Shown: piece after piece, positions 6,485-11,677 of the stretch
Position numbering within the stretch: the stretch's first letter is position 1
How the letters are laid out: the number at the start of each line of letters is the position of its first letter
Assembly (NCBI GenBank): GCA_011389755.1
Contig: JAABTR010000287.1
Location: 1 to 11,677 of the forward strand
Origin: Deltaproteobacteria bacterium
Lineage (GTDB): Bacteria; Myxococcota_A; Polyangia; JAAYKL01
Reading direction: 5' to 3'
Length of the DNA: 11,677 bases
Position numbers and translations under genes: made by a program
The notes under the pieces: model-generated
What the model saw: only the letters and a program-made list of their open reading frames with translations
Told to the model about the DNA's origin: nothing
Databases searched by the model: none

Positions 6485-6504
6485 GAGGTTGAGCGCCACG
6501 AGCC
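6473..6504 (+). repeat. 6-base inverted repeat GGCTCG-N20-CGAGCC in the divergent gap
   Basis: GGCTCG at 6473-6478 and CGAGCC at 6499-6504 are perfect inverted copies around a 20-base centre. The element overlaps the -35 of the smc promoter candidate and the far end of the operon promoter candidate. It could be an operator serving both directions, or a chance dyad in GC-rich DNA. Confidence 0.3.
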
Positions 6505-6516
6505 GTCTATGCTAAG
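6489..6516 (+). promoter_or_regulatory. Candidate smc promoter TTGAGC-N16-GCTAAG, with overlapping TATGCT
   Basis: TTGAGC at 6489-6494 is 16 bases from GCTAAG at 6511-6516, the same -35 and spacing as upstream of the kinase. TATGCT at 6508-6513 is a better -10 by itself but would be only 13 bases from TTGAGC. Either would start transcription near 6520, about 95 bases before the smc ATG. Confidence 0.28.
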
Positions 6517-6524
6517 TTGATGCC

Positions 6525-6548
6525 GCCTTCGCAAGGCAGGATTTTTTT
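6525..6548 (+). terminator. Terminator-like hairpin with T7 tract in the smc leader
   Basis: GCCTT (6525-6529), loop CGC, and AAGGC (6533-6537) form a perfect five-base-pair stem. Four bases later comes a run of seven T (6542-6548). The stem is short and the gap to the T run is longer than ideal, so terminator strength is doubtful. No plus-strand gene lies upstream to be terminated. It may stop stray transcription from the divergent gap, or be a 5' hairpin of the smc transcript. Confidence 0.35.
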
Positions 6549-6616
6549 CGCACTTTGTTTCGTTCAAAGCCACGGCCAAAAGCAGCGGGTGACCCTGCGC
6601 GCCGAAAGCTGAAGAC

Positions 6617-9600
6617 ATGAGGATCAAAAGAGTCGACATCTCCGGCTTCAAGTCGTTTTGCGACCCCGTGCGCGTGGTCTTCGATCACGCGGTCACCTCG
6701 GTGGTGGGGCCCAACGGCTGCGGCAAGAGCAACATCGTCGACGCCATCCGCTGGGCGCTCGGAGAGCAGTCTTCCAAAAATCTGCGCGGCAAATCGATGG
6801 AGGACGTGATCTTCAACGGCTCGGAAAAACGCGGGCCGAAGTCGTTCGCAGAGGTCACCATCACCTTCGACAACACAGACGGGCTGTCCCACCCGTCCTA
6901 CGTGGAGTACCCCGAGGTCGGCGTCACCCGGCGCCTCCATCGAGACGGCTCCAGCGAATACCTGCTCAACAAGACCCCCTGCCGGCTGATGGACATCACC
7001 GATCTCTTCCTCGGCACAGGCGGCGGCGCGCGGGCCTACTCCATCATCGAGCAGGGCCGGATCGGCCTCATCGTCTCGGCCCGGGCCGAGGATCGGCGCC
7101 TCATGATCGAAGAGGCCGCCGGGATCACGAAGTACAAATCCGCGCGCAAGAGCGCGGAGAGACGCATGGATCAGACGCGTCAAAATCTTTTGCGGGTCCG
7201 CGACGTGGTGGGCGAGATGGAGCGGACCTTGGCGAGCCTCAAGCGCCAGGCCAAGAAGGCCGAGCGGTTCATAATCTACCGCAAGGAGCAAACCGACCTC
7301 GAGCTGTACCTCTCCAGTCACAGGTACCTCGAGCTGAGAGCCAAGGCGATGTCCTTGACCCTCAAGCGGGTCGAAGAGCAAACGCAGCTACAGCGGAGAC
7401 AAGACGCCTTCGCCGCGCTCGAGACCAACGTGGAGAGCCTGCGCCTGGCCCAAGGTGAAGCCAATAGCAAGCTCGATAAGGAGACCGAGCTCGGCTACAA
7501 GCTGGACAAGGAGATCCAGGTCCTCGAGAGCGAAATCCGCCACCTTCAAAGCGACCTGCAGCGCCTCAAGGCAGAGCAGACCGGAGCCGTGGACGCCCTG
7601 TCCGCCGCCCGCAAGCAGCAAAGTGAGATACAAGACGAGCGCGCTTTACTGGACGAGCAGATCGCACGGATCGAAAAGGGCCGCCTCACCGCGGACGAGC
7701 GGCTGGCCGAGCTGACCGAGCGGGCCGATATCACCAAGCGGCGCCTCCAAGACATGGCTCGCGCCTACGATGAGCGCCGCGATCGGATAAGCCGCCTGAG
7801 GGCCAAGCTCGCCGCGAGCGAAAATAACGTCCAGAACCTCGAACAGCGCATCGTCGAAGCCGAGATGAGGCTCGAGACCTCCCGGCAGGAGCGCAAAGAG
7901 CTGCGAAACACCGCCGCCGAGCTCAAAGATCGGGTCACCTTTCTCGAGGAACAGACCCGCGTCGTCGAGAAGCGACTGGAGCAGGCGCGGCGCACCGAGC
8001 AGCTCGAGAGCGAGGCCAAGCAGCGCCTCGAAGAAGAGCTCGAGTCCTGCGGCGAAGAGCTGCGGCGGGCCAAAGGCGATCTCCAAGCCAAAAAGTCGAT
8101 CAAGGGCTCTCTCGAAGAGGTGATGGACAACCTGGGCAGCCACGACAGCTGCGTCAAGGAGTCGGTGGAGCTGCTCCGCGAGCGAAACCCCGAGGCCCTC
8201 GAGGGGCTGCTCGTAGACGCGGTGGAGTGCCCCGCGCAGCACGAACAGGCCCTGGCGGCCGTTCTGGCCACGGAGCTGCAATCGCTGGTTCTGCGGGATC
8301 GAGGCGCCGGGATCGAGCTTTTGTCACAGCTCGCCCAGAGAGAGTCGGGCCGGGTCGCGGTGCTGCCCAAGGGGCACCTGACGAGCCGCACCGAGGCGCG
8401 GGTCGAGATCACCGATCCGGGGATCCGCTGCCGGCTCATCGACGAGCTGAGCATCCAGCCGGATCTTCGAGGCGCCTTCGAAAACCTCATCGGCGACACC
8501 TTTGTGGTGGCCGATCTCGAGACCGCGGAGAGGGTGTATCAGTCCTGCAAAGGCCGGGCCGACTTCGTGACCCCGGACGGGCAGGTCCTCGAGGCCGGTG
8601 GCATGATGCGCGGCGGCCAGAGCGCCTCGGCCGGCGCGAGCTTGCTCGGCCAAAAACGTCAGATCCGCGAGCTCGAAAAGGAGATCACGGGGCTCGAAGG
8701 CCGGGTGGCCCACCTCGAGGAGCGACACGCCATCGCCAAAGAGGACTGGACCGTTCGATCCGAGACGCTGGAGAGGGCCCGGCGGGAGGCCCAAGACCAG
8801 CAGATCGTGCTCGCGGAGGTGCGCAAGGACCAAACCCGCGCCGCCGAGGACCTTGCCACCTTAGACAAGCGATTCGAAGCTCTGGATCAGGGGGTGCAGC
8901 GCCAGGAGGAGATGGTCCTTCGGGCGCGCGATGACCGGGATCACGCCGCCCAGGAGGCCGCCGAGTTTAGAGTCGAGATTTCGGCCCTCGAAAGATCGAT
9001 CGCCGAGCAAGGCGCCGAGATCGAGGTGGTTCGCGTCGAGGCCGAACGTTTGACCTCGGCCGTCTCGGACGTCCGGGTCCAAAAAGCCTCCCTCGAACAA
9101 CAGCACCAAAGCTCCAACAATCGCAAGGCCCAGCTCGAGCAGCACGCAGTGGACCTGGCCCGCAGGCTGGCGCACACCGAGCAGCGGCGGGAGCAGTCCT
9201 ACGCCGAGCTCGGGCACACCGCCGGCACGCTGTTTCGGCACAAAGAGGTCTTGGAGACCCGCGTCGAAGCGGCCCGCCGCGCTCACAGCCAGATCGAGGG
9301 GCGACGTCGCGAGCTGGACGAGGCGCAGCTTCTGCTCGCCGAGTCGGAAGAAGAGCTCAAGCGCCGGCGACGGGAGCTCGACGATCTCTCCCGGGCGGTC
9401 ACCAAGCTGGAGATGGACGAACGCGAATCGTCCATGGAGGTCGCGCACCTGCTCGAGAAGGTGTTCGAGCGCAACGACGTCGACCTGCTGCGCGTCCTGG
9501 GCGACTACCACCTGCGCCCCCTGCCCGGCCCTGATATCAAGCTGCGCATCGACGAGCTGCGCAACCTGATCGACCGCATGGGGCCCATCAACCTGGCGGC

Positions 9601-10204
9601 TATCGAGGAGTTCGAGCAGGAAAGCACGCGCTACGAAGATCTCACGGCGCAAAAGACGGATCTGGAGCAGGCCCTGGAAGACCTGGAGCGCGCCATCGCC
9701 CGCATGGACAAAGACTCCAGGATCCGGTTCAAAGAGGCCTTCGAGGCGATCAACACGCGCTTCAAAGAGCTGTTCCCACGCATGTTCAACGGAGGGCGCG
9801 CCGAGCTCCTTCTCACCGACCAGGGCGACATGCTGCGCACCGGCGTGGATATCCTGGCCCATCCGCCGGGCAAGAAGCCGGGCAACATCGAGCTCTTGTC
9901 GGGCGGCGAAAAAGCCCTCACCGCGGTGAGCCTGCTCTTCGCCATCTTCTTGCATCGCCCCAGCCCGTTTTGCATCCTCGATGAGGTGGACGCGCCTCTC
10001 GACGACGCGAACATCGGCCGGTTCATCGAGATGGTCAAGAAGATGACAGACCGCTCCCAGTTCATCATCATCACCCACTCCAAGCTCACCATGGAGCGCT
10101 CCGACGCCCTCTACGGCGTCACCATGCAAGAGCCCGGCATCTCCAAGCTCGTCTCGGTGCGCCTCAACCAGGCCATGGGCGAGCAGCTTGTGGGCACCGC
10201 CTAG
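6617..10204 (+). CDS. smc: Chromosome segregation protein SMC
   Basis: A full-length 1195-residue bacterial SMC, the ATPase of the SMC-ScpAB condensin that loops and separates sister chromosomes in the nucleoid. The N-terminal head has Phe-Lys-Ser-Phe at 11-14, Walker A Gly-Pro-Asn-Gly-Cys-Gly-Lys-Ser-Asn at 31-39, and a Gln-Gly-Arg segment at 146-148. Two long charged coiled coils (about 170-500 and 670-1020) flank the hinge (about 505-665), which ends in Gly-Gly-Met-Met-Arg-Gly-Gly as in dimerising hinges. The C-terminal head has the signature Leu-Ser-Gly-Gly-Glu-Lys (1094-1099) and Walker B Cys-Ile-Leu-Asp-Glu-Val-Asp (1119-1125) with catalytic-type Glu1123, then a Leu-Asp-Asp-Ala-Asn D-loop. 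All ATPase elements are present, so it should be active. The ATG has only a weak GAAG ribosome site. scpA and scpB are not in the window. The 53-base gap to the next gene has its own promoter candidate. Confidence 0.98.
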   Translation: MRIKRVDISGFKSFCDPVRVVFDHAVTSVVGPNGCGKSNIVDAIRWALGEQSSKNLRGKSMEDVIFNGSEKRGPKSFAEVTITFDNTDGLSHPSYVEYPEVGVTRRLHRDGSSEYLLNKTPCRLMDITDLFLGTGGGARAYSIIEQGRIGLIVSARAEDRRLMIEEAAGITKYKSARKSAERRMDQTRQNLLRVRDVVGEMERTLASLKRQAKKAERFIIYRKEQTDLELYLSSHRYLELRAKAMSLTLKRVEEQTQLQRRQDAFAALETNVESLRLAQGEANSKLDKETELGYKLDKEIQVLESEIRHLQSDLQRLKAEQTGAVDALSAARKQQSEIQDERALLDEQIARIEKGRLTADERLAELTERADITKRRLQDMARAYDERRDRISRLRAKLAASENNVQNLEQRIVEAEMRLETSRQERKELRNTAAELKDRVTFLEEQTRVVEKRLEQARRTEQLESEAKQRLEEELESCGEELRRAKGDLQAKKSIKGSLEEVMDNLGSHDSCVKESVELLRERNPEALEGLLVDAVECPAQHEQALAAVLATELQSLVLRDRGAGIELLSQLAQRESGRVAVLPKGHLTSRTEARVEITDPGIRCRLIDELSIQPDLRGAFENLIGDTFVVADLETAERVYQSCKGRADFVTPDGQVLEAGGMMRGGQSASAGASLLGQKRQIRELEKEITGLEGRVAHLEERHAIAKEDWTVRSETLERARREAQDQQIVLAEVRKDQTRAAEDLATLDKRFEALDQGVQRQEEMVLRARDDRDHAAQEAAEFRVEISALERSIAEQGAEIEVVRVEAERLTSAVSDVRVQKASLEQQHQSSNNRKAQLEQHAVDLARRLAHTEQRREQSYAELGHTAGTLFRHKEVLETRVEAARRAHSQIEGRRRELDEAQLLLAESEEELKRRRRELDDLSRAVTKLEMDERESSMEVAHLLEKVFERNDVDLLRVLGDYHLRPLPGPDIKLRIDELRNLIDRMGPINLAAIEEFEQESTRYEDLTAQKTDLEQALEDLERAIARMDKDSRIRFKEAFEAINTRFKELFPRMFNGGRAELLLTDQGDMLRTGVDILAHPPGKKPGNIELLSGGEKALTAVSLLFAIFLHRPSPFCILDEVDAPLDDANIGRFIEMVKKMTDRSQFIIITHSKLTMERSDALYGVTMQEPGISKLVSVRLNQAMGEQLVGTA

Positions 10205-10219
10205 CCCCATTCATAGGCT

Positions 10220-10248
10220 TTGCCAATCGGTGTGGGGATCGCTATGCT
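10220..10248 (+). promoter_or_regulatory. Promoter TTGCCA-N17-TATGCT immediately before the MoeA-like gene
   Basis: TTGCCA at 10220-10225 (five of six consensus positions) and TATGCT at 10243-10248 (four of six) are separated by the ideal 17 bases in the 53-base gap after smc. Transcription would begin near 10255, at or within a few bases of the ATG at 10258, implying a leaderless mRNA. No ribosome site is visible before that ATG, which agrees. Confidence 0.5.
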
Positions 10249-10257
10249 TCGGTTTGC

Positions 10258-11355
10258 ATGCTCTACAAACCCGACCACCGCGCAGCCCTCGAGCTTCTCA
10301 AGGAGCTCATGCCCCATGGCCTTCGAACCGAGTCGATCCACCCCGTGGACGCCGCGGGCAGGATCTGCGCCAGAGACGTGACCGCGCGGGCTCCCTATCC
10401 GCCCGAGGCGCTGTCGCTCAAAGACGGGCTGGCCGTCGAGCTCACCTCTCCTCATGAGCCCGGCCGGTGGGCCCCGATACGCACGGGCGAGCCCCTCCCC
10501 CAGTGGGCGAGAGATGTCATCCCCGAGGAAGACCTCGATCCCCACAAGATGACCCGAAGAGAGCCCAAACCCGCTGGGACCAGGCCCGACTGGATCCGCG
10601 CCGGACAGGAATATGAGGCCGGGGACGTGATCGCGGCCCGGGGGGAGAGGCTGCGCTACCCTCAAATTTCTCAGCTCTGCTGGTTCGGCTGCGACCACGT
10701 CGAAGTGTATCGGCGTCCTCGCGTCCAGGTCATTTGCTTCGACCGCGAGCCCCAGGCGACCACCTCCCTCGTGTGGCTGCGCGGGTTCATCGGCAGCTAC
10801 CACGCAGCGATCATCCGCGAAGTTCGGGTCAACGCGCTCGATGAGCTCAAAAAGCTCGACGATGACTGCGACCTTCGCATCGTCGTGTCCGACGAAGCGC
10901 CGGGGAGATACAACGAGCTCAAACAGCTCGCCTCACGAAGCAATCCCCCCCACGGGTTCGACATGCGGGTCTGGAAGATGGCGCTTTACCCGTGCAAGCA
11001 CTTGGGCTTCGGCACCTTGCGCGGCGTGCTCACCCTCGTCTTCCCGGACCTCTTCTTCAAGACTGTGCTGTCGGCGATGATGCTCTTGCCGCCGCTTTTG
11101 GCCGACTGGGTCCACAGGCCCCTGCTCACCCTCCCCGCGCGCTGGGCCGAGCCGCCGCGGCTGACCTATCCGCTGCCGTGCCTGGTCCCGTTGCGCCTCG
11201 CCGACGAACGCCACGGGCTCGAGGTGATCGCCACCAAGCTGCGCAGCTCCTTTTCGGCCCGCTTCGCCTCAAAAGCAGAGGCCAACGTGATCTTGACCTC
11301 GCCACCACGACTCGAGGACGAATTCGAGGCCGTCATCCACGGGCGCCTCGGATGA
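10258..11355 (+). CDS. Degenerate MoeA-like protein (molybdopterin molybdenumtransferase family)
   Basis: A 365-residue protein (MoeA is usually about 400) that aligns by eye with MoeA over its whole length. MoeA inserts molybdenum into adenylated molybdopterin. Residues 30-60 match the 'eAlGRvlAeDv.Ap...P..S.mDGyAv' block, keeping Asp56. Thr-Gly-Glu-Pro-Leu-Pro at 76-81 matches 'TGa.lP'. The Ala-Gly-Gln-Glu-Tyr-Glu-Ala-Gly-Asp stretch (115-123) and the following Tyr-Arg-Arg-Pro-Arg-Val (151-156) match well. After that the motifs decay: 'STGDEL' is Cys-Phe-Asp-Arg-Glu-Pro (160-165), 'GGVSVGDYD' is Ser-Asp-Glu-Ala-Pro-Gly-Arg-Tyr-Asn (211-219), 'PGKP' is Pro-Cys-Lys-His (245-248) and 'LPGNPVS' is Phe-Pro-Asp-Leu-Phe-Phe-Lys (262-268). 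Domain IV (about 300-365) is recognisable. The frame is intact and codon use is normal, so this is a maintained gene, probably a non-catalytic or repurposed MoeA relative. No other cofactor genes are adjacent. The ATG is the first start after smc in this frame. Confidence 0.75.
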   Translation: MLYKPDHRAALELLKELMPHGLRTESIHPVDAAGRICARDVTARAPYPPEALSLKDGLAVELTSPHEPGRWAPIRTGEPLPQWARDVIPEEDLDPHKMTRREPKPAGTRPDWIRAGQEYEAGDVIAARGERLRYPQISQLCWFGCDHVEVYRRPRVQVICFDREPQATTSLVWLRGFIGSYHAAIIREVRVNALDELKKLDDDCDLRIVVSDEAPGRYNELKQLASRSNPPHGFDMRVWKMALYPCKHLGFGTLRGVLTLVFPDLFFKTVLSAMMLLPPLLADWVHRPLLTLPARWAEPPRLTYPLPCLVPLRLADERHGLEVIATKLRSSFSARFASKAEANVILTSPPRLEDEFEAVIHGRLG

Positions 11356-11370
11356 GCCGAGCAAAAAGGT

Positions 11371-11677
11371 TCACATCGCTCTTCTCTCCTCTGACTCGTC
11401 CTTCCGGATTTGGGGCGGAGTTATCTGTTTTTCCCTTCGTTTTTGAGCCCACGCGTCGACGCTGATAGCTCCGGGCCCCACGGTCATAAAGAACAAGATA
11501 CCGCCGAACATGGCCAGGTTCTTGAGGAACATGACCTGCTGCGTCTGGGCCGCCCCGCCTTCCATGGTCCAATAATCGTGAAATATCAAAGTCGTCGGAA
11601 TCAAGAAAACCAAAAGGGCCAACGCGGAGACGCGCGTGTACCAGCCGAGCGCCAAGCCGATACCGCCGAAGAACTCC
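11371..11677 (-). CDS. DoxX family membrane protein, 5' truncated
   Basis: The minus-strand frame enters from the right edge (first full codon at 11676) and ends at TGA 11373-11371, giving about 101 residues, the C-terminal two thirds of a DoxX protein. DoxX proteins are small four-helix inner-membrane proteins linked to quinone or redox stress functions, with poorly defined chemistry. Visible marks are a Glu-Phe-Phe-Gly-Gly-Ile-Gly-Leu entry, a membrane helix (Ser-Ala-Leu-Ala-Leu-Leu-Val-Phe), the typical Phe-His-Asp-Tyr-Trp, then Phe-Leu-Lys-Asn-Leu-Ala-Met-Phe-Gly-Gly and a last helix ending Val-Gly-Pro-Gly-Ala-Ile-Ser-Val-Asp-Ala. A charged, Glu/Arg/Lys-rich cytoplasmic tail of about 25 residues follows, longer than usual. 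It converges on the MoeA-like gene with 15 bases between the stops and no terminator hairpin. The real start lies beyond the window; an internal TTG at 11655 is not it. Confidence 0.9.
   Translation of the reverse strand, partial: EFFGGIGLALGWYTRVSALALLVFLIPTTLIFHDYWTMEGGAAQTQQVMFLKNLAMFGGILFFMTVGPGAISVDAWAQKRREKQITPPQIRKDESEERRAM

Noticed and set aside
8861..10210. Minus-strand open frame of 449 codons within smc
   Set aside because: It is antisense to the SMC C-terminal half, whose signature and Walker B motifs are certain. The reverse frame has no motif of its own.
10258..11355. MoeA-like and MoeB-like (E1) genes as a molybdenum cofactor cluster
   Set aside because: They lie on opposite strands on either side of smc. 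The E1 lacks MoeB zinc motifs, the MoeA lacks active-site motifs, and no other cofactor gene is present.

Overview
The window looks like chromosomal DNA from a GC-rich, Gram-negative bacterium of the Myxococcota/Bradymonadota type (former Deltaproteobacteria). The evidence is indirect: a myxobacterial-style membrane-anchored Ser/Thr kinase with a PEGA-like outer domain and a terminal Asn-Pro-Phe-His, a secreted protein ending in a Gly-Cys-Gly-Cys motif like MYXO-CTERM tails, and strong third-position GC. I see no mobile element, CRISPR array, rRNA or tRNA.

Layout. Positions 1-378 are the 3' end of a periplasmic-binding-like receptor domain. It overlaps a single-domain ArsA/Get3-like ATPase (333-1496). 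After a 205-base AT-rich gap comes the Ser/Thr kinase (1702-3312). Next is a minus-strand run, read right to left: a PlsC-type acyltransferase (6352-5555), a ThiF/HesA/MoeB-like E1 enzyme 15 bases after it (5539-4709), and a secreted TIM-barrel-like protein of unknown function (4613-3309). The last of these converges on the kinase with a 4-base overlap of the two stop codons. A 264-base divergent gap (6353-6616) separates this run from a full-length smc gene (6617-10204). It holds an inverted repeat, promoter-like elements and a terminator-like hairpin. After smc comes a degenerate MoeA-like protein (10258-11355). The window ends in a convergent partial DoxX-family membrane protein (11371-11677, minus strand).

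How the genes work together. The only clearly understood gene is smc (chromosome condensation and segregation); its partners ScpA and ScpB are not here. The acyltransferase and E1-like genes form a probable two-gene operon, and the pairing is not explained by a pathway I know. Several proteins keep a family fold but have lost hallmark residues: the ArsA-like ATPase lacks the signature lysine of its Walker A motif, the MoeA-like protein lacks several active-site motifs, and the TIM-barrel protein lacks the acidic pair expected of a glycosidase. These are the items most worth checking. I did not find a clear novel multi-gene system. The best candidates are the E1/acyltransferase pair and the MoeA-like protein with an apparently leaderless transcript.
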